From: Paenibacillus lutrae
GTDB lineage: Bacteria > Bacillota > Bacilli > Paenibacillales > NBRC-103111
Assembly: GCF_009757775.1 (NCBI RefSeq)
Contig: NZ_RHLK01000003.1
Location: 248,001-312,000, forward strand
Direction: 5' to 3'
DNA: 64,000 bases
Below, piece after piece: positions 47,055-56,423 of the stretch. The position numbers and the translations under genes were made by a program. Within the stretch, counting starts at the first letter, position 1. Every line of letters starts with the position of its first letter. Under the pieces are notes generated by a model. The model saw only the letters and a program-made list of their open reading frames with translations, was not told where the DNA came from and did no database searches.

Positions 47055-47984
47055 TTAAAACGCATCAGGATGCATATGTGTAGCAAGCCAAACTATCGTT
47101 TCAGGCAGTCTGCCTATATCGTACGTCTCCGGATTAACCTCGTATAATCGATTCTCCTTAACTGCTTCTATCTTGTCCCAGTTCCTACGTTTTTCAGGTC
47201 GAGTATAGGAAAATAAGTTAGATGAACCTACCGGAATAAATAGAATATCAGGATTAGCCTCCATAATTTCCACTTCTTTCATGGCCGCATACGAGGAGGT
47301 TGGTTCCACTCTTTCCTTTTCAGCGATATTGGTACCCCCTGCAAATGTAAGGAGCTCATTCAATAAATGAGTTCCTGCCAATGTAAGTCCTTGATCCATG
47401 CCACTTTCGATTTGATTTGGCTTGAAATCAAATTCCCAATAAACTTTCTTTACAGGACTCTTGGCTATAGCTGTCTTAACTTGTTCCAGGCTGTTATCTA
47501 CTTCATCCCCCCATTGCTTCGCTTCCATTGTTCGTCCCGTGAGTAAGCCAAGCTTATGAACCGATTCCTTCAGTTGCTGTACATTCTTATACTCCATTAG
47601 GATAGGTTGGATACCATGCTCGCTAAGTTTTTTGGATACTTTGCAAGCTCTCTCATCGATATGGTCTGACAGACCAATCACTACGTCTGGCTGAACTTTG
47701 AGAATTTCATTTACCTCAGCAAATTCATTTGCCTTTAATCCTGCTTGCTCACGTTCCCACTGAATGATTTGAGCTGCTAAATTAAGCTTTTTCATAAGCT
47801 CATCTTGATTTTCATAAAGCAGAACCATTCTATCCATTTTTAAATTTTGCATAACTCGGTTCTGACATGAATCTTCTACCATGTATTTCTCCTGAGGAGG
47901 TCCGATATTATCGGAAGAACATCCTGCAGGTATTCCAACTATCAGGATAGTTATAAAAGTTAGCTTCTTTATTCTCCGTCCCAT
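47055..47984 (-). CDS. Siderophore/B12-type substrate-binding lipoprotein
   Basis: 309 residues with lipobox GIPAGC near residue 22, so anchored outside the membrane. It has the TroA/FecB helical-backbone fold: an N-lobe ending with EILKVQPDVVIGLSDHIDER, a long helix QLKESVHKLGLLTGRTMEAK, and a C-lobe with EANPDILFIPVGSSN. Such proteins feed iron-siderophore or cobalamin ABC importers. No permease or ATPase is nearby, so it is an orphan. It has its own promoter and terminators on both sides and interrupts the sigE-sigG pair. The gene looks more AT-rich than its neighbours. Confidence 0.85.
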   Translation of the reverse strand: MGRRIKKLTFITILIVGIPAGCSSDNIGPPQEKYMVEDSCQNRVMQNLKMDRMVLLYENQDELMKKLNLAAQIIQWEREQAGLKANEFAEVNEILKVQPDVVIGLSDHIDERACKVSKKLSEHGIQPILMEYKNVQQLKESVHKLGLLTGRTMEAKQWGDEVDNSLEQVKTAIAKSPVKKVYWEFDFKPNQIESGMDQGLTLAGTHLLNELLTFAGGTNIAEKERVEPTSSYAAMKEVEIMEANPDILFIPVGSSNLFSYTRPEKRRNWDKIEAVKENRLYEVNPETYDIGRLPETIVWLATHMHPDAF

Positions 47985-48016
47985 TTTAATTGTTCACCTC
48001 TATATGTGAGTATTTC

Positions 48017-48048
48017 TATTTTATAAATTAAAGATATTCATGTAAATA
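48017..48048 (-). promoter_or_regulatory. Candidate sigma-A promoter of the binding-lipoprotein gene
   Basis: On the minus strand TTTACA, 17 bases, TAAAAT, about 35 bases before the start codon. No Fur box is evident. End points are approximate to a few bases. Confidence 0.5.
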
Positions 48049-48093
48049 ATTCCTTTTTTAATGAGAGCCATTTTCTTGCTCTGTTCACATTCA

Positions 48094-48124
48094 TAAAAAA
48101 AGCCTACCACAATATGTGATAGGC
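48094..48124 (-). terminator. sigE terminator
   Basis: GCCTATCAC/GTGGTAGGC (one T-G pair) around ATATT, then seven T on the minus strand. It ends spoIIGA-sigE before the lipoprotein gene. Confidence 0.9.
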
Positions 48125-48130
48125 CCCCGC

Positions 48131-48853
48131 TTAAACCATTTTATTAAACTCTTTACGAAGACGCTTGATAATGCGCTTTTCCAGACGAGAAATGTAGGAC
48201 TGGGATATACCAAGCTGATCCGCGACATCCTTCTGCGTCTTCTCTTCCCCGTCCTGAAGGCCAAAGCGAAGCTCCATGATCGTACGTTCGCGCTCCGTCA
48301 GCTTATCCAGTGCCTTATGCAGCAGCTTGCGATCTACCTGCTCTTCGATGTTGCGGTAAATCGTATCGTTCTCCGTACCGAGAACATCCGAGAGCAGAAG
48401 CTCATTGCCGTCCCAATCAATATTGAGCGGTTCATCAAATGAAACTTCGGAACGGATTTTACTGTTGCGGCGCAAGTACATCAGAATTTCGTTCTCAATA
48501 CAGCGTGATGCGTAGGTGGCTAATTTGATTTTCTTCTCCGGATCGAACGTGTTCACTGCTTTTATGAGACCGATGGCTCCAATGGAGACAAGGTCCTCAA
48601 TATTGATCCCCGTGTTCTCAAACTTACGAGCTATATAAACAACCAGCCGGAGGTTGCGTTCGATCAGCATGGCGCGGATAGCGGCATCGCCGGACGGCAG
48701 TTTTCCGAGCAGATATTCTTCTTCTTCCCTTGTCAAAGGCGGAGGCAGCGCTTCGCTTCCTCCTATGTAATAAATTTCTTCCCCTTTTAGACCTAATAAG
48801 ATAAGAAACCGGTAGTAAAAAATAAGCATCTGCAATTTCCATTTGACCCGCAT
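48131..48853 (-). CDS. sigE: Sporulation sigma factor SigE (pro-sigma-E)
   Basis: 240 residues. Early mother-cell sigma factor. The pro-sequence [15 protein letters not shown], then [15 protein letters not shown], contains the SpoIIGA cleavage site. Region 2: [20 protein letters not shown]; region 4: [26 protein letters not shown] precedes the ATG. It lies 29 bases after its protease gene. Confidence 0.98.
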   Translation of the reverse strand: MRVKWKLQMLIFYYRFLILLGLKGEEIYYIGGSEALPPPLTREEEEYLLGKLPSGDAAIRAMLIERNLRLVVYIARKFENTGINIEDLVSIGAIGLIKAVNTFDPEKKIKLATYASRCIENEILMYLRRNSKIRSEVSFDEPLNIDWDGNELLLSDVLGTENDTIYRNIEEQVDRKLLHKALDKLTERERTIMELRFGLQDGEEKTQKDVADQLGISQSYISRLEKRIIKRLRKEFNKMV

Positions 48854-48882
48854 AACAGCTTCCTCCCACTCATAACCTTTCT

Positions 48883-49806
48883 TTAACTGGCATCCACCAG
48901 CTTCGGATGAATAATGGCATGATACGCCCCGTCCCCGGACAATTGACCGCCGTCCAGTCCAATCAGTACTTTCGTAGCTTCTACTTGGCCGCTGCTTTGA
49001 GTGATGATTACTTTATCCGGCTTAATCGCCAGCATAAATTGAGTACTGCGGTTCACTCCCCGATACGGTATCAGTCTTAAACGGTCCTGCCACACAAATT
49101 CTCCTTCTGTGCCCATTGCCGTGATGATCTGTTCTACTTCAGCCGCGCGAATCCGTTTCAGCCATGAATCCGGGAGCTGCTCCGATAACCTGGAGGCTTC
49201 CATTACCATAACCGGCGTACGGGTCAGCGGATCATACAACTGGTTGCCCGTATCAATCAAGCCTGTACACTGAAACACTACCCCTTCGATGACAACGGTG
49301 ACTTCAGCTAAATGAGCGGTCAGCTCCTCCTTTCGTTTGACGCCTGCAAAAATCAGCCGGTACAGCACCAAGGTGCCTCCGCCAAGCAGAATTACGGTCC
49401 AAGTTTCAATCCTCAGGGTAAAATGGGTTGCACCTGTCTGACTGAATAAAATTCCATTCATGATATCTCCAGAAGTTTGGAACACATAGTTTAAACCGAA
49501 TATACCGCCGGCTCCTGCAAAATTGACCAAGTAAAAAGTGCCTAGAGTACGTAGAAATTGCTGTAAACTGCCAAAGCCGAAAGCGATCCAGATCATACAA
49601 AGGGAGACGAGAAGCTTGATGACAAACGTAAACAAAAAGGACAAGGGCGGTACAAACATCATGACTACGTAAGAGGCGCCCAGCGCTGCAGATATAACCA
49701 TTCTCCATGGATTAAAGGAGAGTCTGCGCGTCCTGGCGGTTACGAGTAAAATAGCCGCATCAATCACGACGTTCAACAGGAAAATCAGATCCGCGTAAAC
49801 GACCAA
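48883..49806 (-). CDS. spoIIGA: Pro-sigma-E processing protease SpoIIGA
   Basis: 307 residues. Five N-terminal membrane segments (to about 150), then an aspartic-protease domain with the active Asp in [20 protein letters not shown]. It cleaves pro-sigma-E at the septum after a forespore signal (SpoIIR). Start TTG at 49806 behind GAGGAAAA. Cotranscribed with sigE. Confidence 0.95.
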   Translation of the reverse strand: MVVYADLIFLLNVVIDAAILLVTARTRRLSFNPWRMVISAALGASYVVMMFVPPLSFLFTFVIKLLVSLCMIWIAFGFGSLQQFLRTLGTFYLVNFAGAGGIFGLNYVFQTSGDIMNGILFSQTGATHFTLRIETWTVILLGGGTLVLYRLIFAGVKRKEELTAHLAEVTVVIEGVVFQCTGLIDTGNQLYDPLTRTPVMVMEASRLSEQLPDSWLKRIRAAEVEQIITAMGTEGEFVWQDRLRLIPYRGVNRSTQFMLAIKPDKVIITQSSGQVEATKVLIGLDGGQLSGDGAYHAIIHPKLVDAS

Positions 49807-49834
49807 TTTTCCTCACCCCCGAGCGGATGAAACT

Positions 49835-49901
49835 AGTATATTAAACTGCACCTTCAAAGTCTGTCTAAACTTGCGGGAGTCGGCCAACTATTTTTGTCGC
49901 A
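49835..49901 (-). promoter_or_regulatory. Candidate Spo0A-dependent spoIIG promoter
   Basis: On the minus strand TAGACA (49862-49867), a 21-base spacer, TATACT (49835-49840). An over-long spacer is characteristic of the B. subtilis spoIIG promoter, which needs Spo0A-P. A TGTCGCA, one base from the 0A box TGTCGAA, lies on the plus strand at 49895-49901. Confidence 0.45.
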
Positions 49902-49915
49902 TGTTGGGGGAAAAG

Positions 49916-49959
49916 AAAAAAGCCGTCATAACCGAGGAATTTCGGTTATAACGGCTTTT
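49916..49959. terminator. ftsZ terminator
   Basis: Stem AGCCGTCATAACCGA with TCGGTTATAACGGCT (one mismatch) and A/T runs on both sides, about 47 bases after ftsZ on the minus strand. Confidence 0.9.
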
Positions 49960-50005
49960 GCCCGGAGATTATGATGCCTCCGAATAAAAGAAGTCCATAA
50001 TGGAG

Positions 50006-51148
50006 TTATTTGTCGAGGTTATTGCGTCCACGGTTCCGAAGGAACGTAGGTACTTCCAAATCCCCAGGCTGTCCACCAAACGGCCGCAAGTTGTTGACAC
50101 GCTGCTGCTCGGTCTGCTGCTGGGTTTGCTGAGTCTCGGGCTGTGTCATATGCTGTGTGCCCGGACGGCGATTCTGTGGCTGCGGCGGCTGCGGATTATG
50201 CTCAAAGCCGGTCGCGATCACAGTAACCATGATTTCTTCTTTGAGGTTCTCGTTAATTACCGCACCGAAGATCATGTTTACCTCAATATCAGAAGCAGAA
50301 GCGACAATGTCTGCAGCTTCATTCACTTCGTACAGACTGAGGTTGTTGCCGCCTGTAATATTCATCAGTACGCCCCGTGCGCCTTCAATTGAAGTTTCAA
50401 GCAAAGGACTCATAATCGCTTTCTTGGCAGCTTCTGCGGCGCGATTCTCGCCTGTAGCTACACCGATGCCCATAAGAGCAGAACCACGTTCCGTCATAAT
50501 CGTCTTCACGTCAGCGAAGTCAAGGTTAATGAGTCCCGGTACCGCAATGAGGTCCGAGATCCCTTGCACACCTTGACGAAGCACGTTATCCGCTTGGCGG
50601 AATGCTTCCAGCATTGGTGTTTTCTTATCGACGATCTCAAGAAGGCGGTCATTCGGAATGACAATAAGAGTGTCTACTTTTTCTCTCAGAGCAGCAATCC
50701 CCTGCTCTGCGTGTGAAGCACGCTTGCGTCCTTCAAAAGTAAACGGCCGTGTTACGACACCTACCGTAAGCGCGCCGCACTCTTTGGCAATCTCAGCAAT
50801 TACAGGTGCTGCGCCAGTACCTGTACCGCCGCCCATCCCTGCGGTCACAAACACCATATCTGCGCCCTTAAGAGTGTTCATGATAATATCGCGTGATTCT
50901 TCTGCCGCTTTCTTGCCTACCTCAGGATTGGCACCCGCGCCTAATCCACGGGTCAATTTATCACCGATTTGGAGCTTATGCTCCGATTTGGCCAGATGAA
51001 GGGCTTGGGCATCCGTATTCACCGTAATGAATTCGACTCCCTGCACTCCATTTTCAATCATCCGGTTAACTGCATTACTACCGCCGCCGCCTACACCGAT
51101 GACTTTTATCTGGGCCAGTTGTTCTATATCCAGATCAAATTCAAACAT
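50006..51148 (-). CDS. ftsZ: Cell division protein FtsZ
   Basis: 380 residues from the ATG at 51148 ([20 protein letters not shown]), which fits the family; a TTG nine bases earlier is possible. GTP signature [15 protein letters not shown] is intact. A Gln/Pro/Arg-rich linker leads to the conserved tail [16 protein letters not shown] that binds FtsA and SepF. It polymerises to form the division ring. Confidence 0.98.
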   Translation of the reverse strand: MFEFDLDIEQLAQIKVIGVGGGGSNAVNRMIENGVQGVEFITVNTDAQALHLAKSEHKLQIGDKLTRGLGAGANPEVGKKAAEESRDIIMNTLKGADMVFVTAGMGGGTGTGAAPVIAEIAKECGALTVGVVTRPFTFEGRKRASHAEQGIAALREKVDTLIVIPNDRLLEIVDKKTPMLEAFRQADNVLRQGVQGISDLIAVPGLINLDFADVKTIMTERGSALMGIGVATGENRAAEAAKKAIMSPLLETSIEGARGVLMNITGGNNLSLYEVNEAADIVASASDIEVNMIFGAVINENLKEEIMVTVIATGFEHNPQPPQPQNRRPGTQHMTQPETQQTQQQTEQQRVNNLRPFGGQPGDLEVPTFLRNRGRNNLDK

Positions 51149-51373
51149 AGCAGTCAATGTCCCCCTAACTTAACTTTCCGTGAGCTTACTGCTCAAAATG
51201 GGTAACGCACCTATTAGGCACGGCATTCTTAAGAGCTGCACACACTTCGAGTCATTCTGTTGGATGTATAATGGTGTGCTTGTCCCGCCGCCGCTCAACA
51301 CTCATCGGCCTATGGCAGGACACTTGTATCCATAACCGGTAAAGTAGCCTAAGAAACAGCTGATCTTGTCCCG

Positions 51374-52627
51374 TTAAATAAATTCTTTGAGAAAATTTTT
51401 GACTTTGTCAAACCAGCCAGGGCTTGATTCAGTCTGGGGTGTTTTGACAGCAGCTGGTTTAGCTGCCTGCTTCTTCGGCGTTGCACTGACCGGGCGGTTT
51501 CGCATAAACTTACATACAAATTGGATGATTCCAACTCCGCTTGTATACGCAGGATCGCGTACCCCGATAAAATCAGGCACTGCGATACGAACAGTTGCAG
51601 CTAATTCTTCCTGGGCGATAATGAGCGTCCCGGGTAATGATACGGTACCTCCCGTGAGGACGTAACCGCCAGCCGGATCTCCATATCCAAGGCGATGTGT
51701 CTCCGTGCGGATAAGGTGGAAGATCTCTTGGACGCGAGGCTCAATAATATTAGCCAAGTCAATCTGTGAGAATTCTTTGTCCACCTGACTGCCGATCCGG
51801 TTCACCTTAAACACCTGGTCCGCAACGGAATCCTGTATCGTTGCACATCCATATTTCAATTTGATCTTCTCCGCAATATCCATTTGCGTGCGAAGTCCGA
51901 TTGAAATATCGTTGGTTATGAAGTCACCGCCGATAGGCAGTGTAGACGTTGCCACAAGATTGCCCTGATCAAACACCGCGATCGTGGTCGAGCCTGCTCC
52001 GATATCCACGAGCACAGTTCCAATCGATTTCTCATCCTTCGATAACGCCAGCTGACCGGATGCCAGTGACATCAGAATCAACCCCGCTACTTTCAGGCCT
52101 GACTTTTCTACAACACGGAGCAGATTATGTATGCCCATCTTAGCGCCAGTGATGATGGTGGATTGTACTTCCAGTCTTACTCCGATCATGCCCCTGGGCT
52201 CATGTATGCCTTCTTGTCCGTCTACCAGATATTGATTAGGTACAATTCCGATAATTTCGCGCTCAGGAGGCAGCGCTATTACTTTCGCTGCTTGAATAAC
52301 CCGTTCGATGTCTTCTTCGCCGATTTCGCGATCTTCATTGGAGACGGCTACGACACCGTGACTGTCCTGAAGCGCGATATGGTTCCCCGTAATCCCGACG
52401 TAAACATCGGTAATTTGTATGCCAACCATTCTTTCAGCATGATCGATCGCAGAGCGAATCGATTGTACAGTCTGGTCGATATCCACGATGGCACCCTTGC
52501 GAACGCCTTCCGAATCGGCGGATCCTACTCCTATTATATTAATGGTTCCGTTAACGACTTCCCCAATAATAGCACGAACCTTGGATGTACCGATGTCTAA
52601 ACTAACAATGATGTCATTGTTGCTCAA
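51374..52627 (-). CDS. ftsA: Cell division protein FtsA
   Basis: 417 residues from a TTG at 52627, chosen for AGGAGGTG eight bases upstream and for the family start (SNNDIIVSLDIGTSKVRAII). Actin-like ATPase that anchors FtsZ to the membrane. VDIGAGSTTIAVFDQGN and GYVLTGGTVSLPG are the nucleotide motifs; the C-terminal amphipathic helix is WFDKVKNFLKEFI. Confidence 0.97.
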   Translation of the reverse strand: MSNNDIIVSLDIGTSKVRAIIGEVVNGTINIIGVGSADSEGVRKGAIVDIDQTVQSIRSAIDHAERMVGIQITDVYVGITGNHIALQDSHGVVAVSNEDREIGEEDIERVIQAAKVIALPPEREIIGIVPNQYLVDGQEGIHEPRGMIGVRLEVQSTIITGAKMGIHNLLRVVEKSGLKVAGLILMSLASGQLALSKDEKSIGTVLVDIGAGSTTIAVFDQGNLVATSTLPIGGDFITNDISIGLRTQMDIAEKIKLKYGCATIQDSVADQVFKVNRIGSQVDKEFSQIDLANIIEPRVQEIFHLIRTETHRLGYGDPAGGYVLTGGTVSLPGTLIIAQEELAATVRIAVPDFIGVRDPAYTSGVGIIQFVCKFMRNRPVSATPKKQAAKPAAVKTPQTESSPGWFDKVKNFLKEFI

Positions 52628-52983
52628 GCCCTTGGCACCTCCTGTGAATGATATCAGGGCATTGCCCGTCATCTACATTTATTCAACGTGACGGCTTGTT
52701 TCCCTCTTTTTAATACATTTTTTTTAAGAAGTCTCATAGTCTATAATTTCTACTTATGAACCGTAAAATTAGAATACCATAAAATCAATTCTAACACTAA
52801 TTTAATAGGCTGGATAGTAATATTTTCCTGAGAAATGCCTGAGGATACGATTAGAAAACAGCCCGGTTCAGATGCCGTTTGCGCTAACTTCCACCTTCAT
52901 TATCGGCAGAATATCACCAGTCTGTTAGAGACATTTTGCGGAGCCCGTAACAGGATCAGTTAACCGGATTACAACCTTCTGAA
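52628..52983. other. AT-rich gap between divIB and ftsA
   Basis: About 350 bases without a gene. In B. subtilis the sbp, ylxX and ylxW genes lie between divIB and ftsA; none is seen here. The AT-rich stretch near 52700-52810 probably holds the ftsA-ftsZ promoter, but I cannot fix its position. Confidence 0.5.
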
Positions 52984-53901
52984 TCACTCTGTTTTACGCT
53001 CATCCGGCGGAGGGGAGCTTTTGCCTGTAGAAGCTCCTGTACTTGTTCCTGTACTTGTTCCTGTACTTGTTTTACCGGGGGTGGCCTCTGTCTGCTTGTC
53101 TCCGGAATTTGAAGATTTGGGAGCTTTGACTTTTGCATCCTTGTCGCCGGTTCCTGAACCACTGCCCGGCAGGTGATCATCTGTTTCCAGCAATACCAGC
53201 ACACCTGACGTTACTTTGCTTTCCTGCATGCTGGTGATATATGCGGACAAATTCTTGATTTTATCCGGCAGATAGCCGACCGTTGTAATCACTTCGAACT
53301 TGGAACGGGTATATATCTTGATTTTATCTCCATAGGCTTCGGAAGGGTCCGGACGAATCTCTGAGACATCCGACAGATAACCAGCCGGAATAGCAGACAG
53401 AGCCAGGCAAAGCGCCTTCCTATTCGGGTCTTTATCCGACCAGCCCGTCAGAATAGGTTTGTCGACAGGTATATCTTCATCGGGAACTGCAACCGCAGAA
53501 CCATCGGCAAGGACCGCTTGCCTGGACCCGTCCGCTCCAATTTGAAAAGCAACCCGGGGGTACTCATGGACAACGACCCGCAACTCGCCCGGAAAATGCT
53601 TGGTCACTTCGGCGGTCTGGACCATATGCAGAGCAGCTACTTTCTGGCGCACATTCTCCGTATTGACCGCAAAAAAATGATCGCCTGCCTGAACAGCGGC
53701 AGCTTGTCCTATCTCCGCCGAAGTCAGCATTTCGTTCCCTTCTATGCGGATCTCACTGATCCGGCTGAGTGACGAACGAAAGAAAAGCACGGCTAGTATA
53801 GTGATGAAGAACAGGAACAGCAACATGAGCAGTTTGCGGTTCGTCCGTGTCCTTCTTGGCTTAGGGTTCGGCAGAACCGGGACTTTATTATCTTCTGGCA
53901 A
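52984..53901 (-). CDS. divIB: Cell division protein DivIB/FtsQ
   Basis: About 305 residues. A basic cytoplasmic tail, one membrane helix (KLLMLLFLFFITILAVLFF), a POTRA domain (ISEIRIEGNEMLTSAEIGQA), a FtsQ beta domain, then a low-complexity tail with Ser/Thr/Gly repeats. It stabilises the FtsL/FtsW divisome. I prefer the TTG at 53901 (GGGGG eight bases upstream); a GTG at 53910 is also open. Confidence 0.9.
   Translation of the reverse strand: MPEDNKVPVLPNPKPRRTRTNRKLLMLLFLFFITILAVLFFRSSLSRISEIRIEGNEMLTSAEIGQAAAVQAGDHFFAVNTENVRQKVAALHMVQTAEVTKHFPGELRVVVHEYPRVAFQIGADGSRQAVLADGSAVAVPDEDIPVDKPILTGWSDKDPNRKALCLALSAIPAGYLSDVSEIRPDPSEAYGDKIKIYTRSKFEVITTVGYLPDKIKNLSAYITSMQESKVTSGVLVLLETDDHLPGSGSGTGDKDAKVKAPKSSNSGDKQTEATPGKTSTGTSTGTSTGASTGKSSPPPDERKTE
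53034..53070. repeat. Three tandem 12-base repeats in the DivIB tail
   Basis: The unit CCTGTACTTGTT (plus strand) occurs three times in a row and encodes repeated Ser-Thr-Gly-Thr. The number of units could vary between strains. Confidence 0.85.
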
Positions 53902-53994
53902 GCCACGCACCCCCTGCTCGTTTCCTGTACATGTGTGAAAGTCTGAAAACCTCGTATCCCCTCCTGTAAGCAGGAAGGGACTAGAGGCACTGCG

Positions 53995-55281
53995 TTATTC
54001 ACTGGTAATTGGCGTTTCATCCAGAATTGGTGCCTGACGGCGAATACGCGCACCAAGACATGTCAGCATCTCCTCGATACGGTCATATCCCCGGTCTACA
54101 TGATGAATCTGTTCCACGACCGTAGTCCCGTGAGCAGCCAGCCCCGCAATAACAAGGGCTGCGCCCGCCCGAAGATCCGTCGCTTCAACGGTTGCCCCGT
54201 ACAATCTTGGAACTCCTTTTATGAAAGCGGCGTTGTAATCAACATGGATGTCCGCTCCCATCCGGGTCAGCTCATCTACATGCTTGAATCTGCTCTCAAA
54301 AATGGTTTCCTTCATTATACTGACGCCGTCGGCTAAGGAAAGAAGTACCATAACCTGCGATTGCAGATCCGTCGGAAAAGACGGGTGCGGCGCGGTTACG
54401 ATACGCTCCACGGCTCTGGGCCTTATCGGAGCGTGCACATTTATTATATCATCGTGAACTGTAATTTGAACACCTGCACGGCGCAGCACATGAATAGCGG
54501 AGTTCAGGTGGGCCGGGCATACGCCTTCCAGCGTCACACTTCCCCTTGTGGCTGCTGCGGCTACCATGAAAGTACCGGCTACAATACGGTCCGGAATAAT
54601 TCGGTAACTGCAGGCGGCAAGGGACTGAATGCCCCGGATCGTAATCGTGTCTGTTCCGGCGCCGATAATATCGGCTCCCATCTCATTCAGGAAGTTCTGC
54701 AAATCCTGGATTTCCGGTTCTCTGGCTGCGTTGGAGATGGTTGTGATACCGTCGGCTACTACGGCGGCCATCATCACATTCTCGGTAGCGCCGACACTCG
54801 GAAAATCAAGTGTAATGTCCGCCCCTCTTAAACGATCTGCTGTGCAAATGATGGTATTACCCTTCTCCTCAATCAACACACCCAGAGCCTCCAGGCCTTT
54901 CAGGTGCAGATCGATTTTACGTTCCCCGATCGCACAGCCACCGGGTTGATACACCTGAACACTGCCGAATCTTGTGAGCAAAGGGCCCATCAGGAAAATC
55001 GACGAGCGCATCTGCTTCATCAGCTCTTCCGGAACGTGGGAACTGTTCAAACGAGTCGTATCCAGCACAACTGTATCGCCGTTGTGTTCGGCGCTGCACC
55101 CGAGAGAACGCAGAATACCCAGCATTACTTCAATGTCGAGCAGTTTCGGGACATTGCGCAGCGTATGGGTTCCGGCTGCCATGATGCTTGCCGCCAGAAT
55201 AGGCAGCGCCGCATTTTTAGCGCCCTGGATCCGGACGGCTCCCGAGAGGGGTTTTCCACCTTCGATTACCAACTTCTCCAA
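53995..55281 (-). CDS. murA: UDP-GlcNAc 1-carboxyvinyltransferase MurA
   Basis: 428 residues. First committed step of peptidoglycan synthesis. The fosfomycin-target Cys lies in VYQPGGCAIGERKIDLH; the usual Arg before PGGC is Gln here. The N-terminal Lys/Asn pair (IQGAKNAALPIL) is intact. TTG start at 55281 behind GGAGGTG. Confidence 0.97.
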   Translation of the reverse strand: MEKLVIEGGKPLSGAVRIQGAKNAALPILAASIMAAGTHTLRNVPKLLDIEVMLGILRSLGCSAEHNGDTVVLDTTRLNSSHVPEELMKQMRSSIFLMGPLLTRFGSVQVYQPGGCAIGERKIDLHLKGLEALGVLIEEKGNTIICTADRLRGADITLDFPSVGATENVMMAAVVADGITTISNAAREPEIQDLQNFLNEMGADIIGAGTDTITIRGIQSLAACSYRIIPDRIVAGTFMVAAAATRGSVTLEGVCPAHLNSAIHVLRRAGVQITVHDDIINVHAPIRPRAVERIVTAPHPSFPTDLQSQVMVLLSLADGVSIMKETIFESRFKHVDELTRMGADIHVDYNAAFIKGVPRLYGATVEATDLRAGAALVIAGLAAHGTTVVEQIHHVDRGYDRIEEMLTCLGARIRRQAPILDETPITSE

Positions 55282-55296
55282 TGTCTCACCTCCGAA

Positions 55297-56202
55297 TTAC
55301 CTCTCACCCACCACCAGTACTTCGGGTTGCAGCTCCACGCCGAATTTCTCCAGCACGGTGCGCTGAGCCAGTGCAATGAGGGCAAGAACATCCTCGGCCG
55401 ACGCTTCGCCGGTGTTCACAATGAAATTCGCATGCAGCGGAGAAATGACGGCTTCGCCTATCATCGTTCCCTTGAGGCCGGCCTCTTCTATCAGCTTGGC
55501 GGCATGGTTGCCTTCCGGATTACGGAATACACTTCCTGCGCAAGCAAGCTGAAGGGGCTGCGTTCTCAAACGGCGGGCTTTGTGTGCAGCGAGCGCGCTC
55601 GCAATTTGCTTGCGGTCGCCGTACTGCAGTTCGAATACCGCTTCGGTCACAATGCCGGGCAGCGTATGCAGGACCGAATGCCGGTATGCATACTGCAAGT
55701 CGCTATTGCGCATGGTTATCAATTCCCCTGTGTCCAGCAGCACTTCAGCCTGTTTAAGAATGCGTGACACATCAGACCCATGAGCCCCCGCGTTCATGTA
55801 AACGGCGCCTCCCACTGACCCCGGAATGCCTCCGGCGAATTCAAGCCCGGTCAATCCTTCCTTGCCGGCCATGACGGTTAGTTTGATAAACGAATAAGCT
55901 CCTCCTACATACGCCGTTTCCCCTTCAAAACGCAGGTTCTCAAAATCCCGGCTTAATTTAATGACGGCTCCACGGATTCCTTTGTCTCCAATAAGCAGGT
56001 TCGATCCCCGCCCTATTATGGTCCATGGCGTCTCATGCTGCCTCAGAAGCCTGACGGTCGCCGCCAGCTTCTGTTTATCTTCCGGGATGATGAGCAAATC
56101 GGCAGGACCGCCGATTTTCCAGGTCGTATACGGAGCCAGCTTTTCGTTCGTCAGGATTTCACCCACCTGGGCCGCTTGCAAGTCTGATATTAACTGGTGC
56201 AT
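55297..56202 (-). CDS. murB: UDP-N-acetylenolpyruvoylglucosamine reductase MurB
   Basis: 301 residues from the ATG at 56202, behind AAGGAGG. Reduces the MurA product with NADPH and FAD. FAD motifs: YTTWKIGGPADLLIIP and IIGRGSNLLIGDKGIRG; the proton-donor Ser is in GSVFRNPEGNHAAKLIE. Type IIa-like loop is shortened. murA follows after 15 bases. Confidence 0.97.
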   Translation of the reverse strand: MHQLISDLQAAQVGEILTNEKLAPYTTWKIGGPADLLIIPEDKQKLAATVRLLRQHETPWTIIGRGSNLLIGDKGIRGAVIKLSRDFENLRFEGETAYVGGAYSFIKLTVMAGKEGLTGLEFAGGIPGSVGGAVYMNAGAHGSDVSRILKQAEVLLDTGELITMRNSDLQYAYRHSVLHTLPGIVTEAVFELQYGDRKQIASALAAHKARRLRTQPLQLACAGSVFRNPEGNHAAKLIEEAGLKGTMIGEAVISPLHANFIVNTGEASAEDVLALIALAQRTVLEKFGVELQPEVLVVGER

Positions 56203-56423
56203 GGGAAAACCTCCTTCACAGAACTTTAAGGGAGATGAAGCTTTGCCGGGCTTCTGAATATACAGATGCGCCGGGTCCGGGCCCGGCATGAATAATGCAA
56301 TAACGGGTCCGGTACGGCTTCGCCTTAGGTTTCTGCCACGGTTATAGTGTAGTTTATGTAGAAGTCGATAGAGTGTGACAATCGCCTATACGGTTTGCCA
56401 AAACCGCATAGACGTGAAGTTCT

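Noticed and set aside
52984-53204. Separate small gene in the DivIB tail region
   Set aside because: A frame-shifted shadow of the divIB low-complexity tail.
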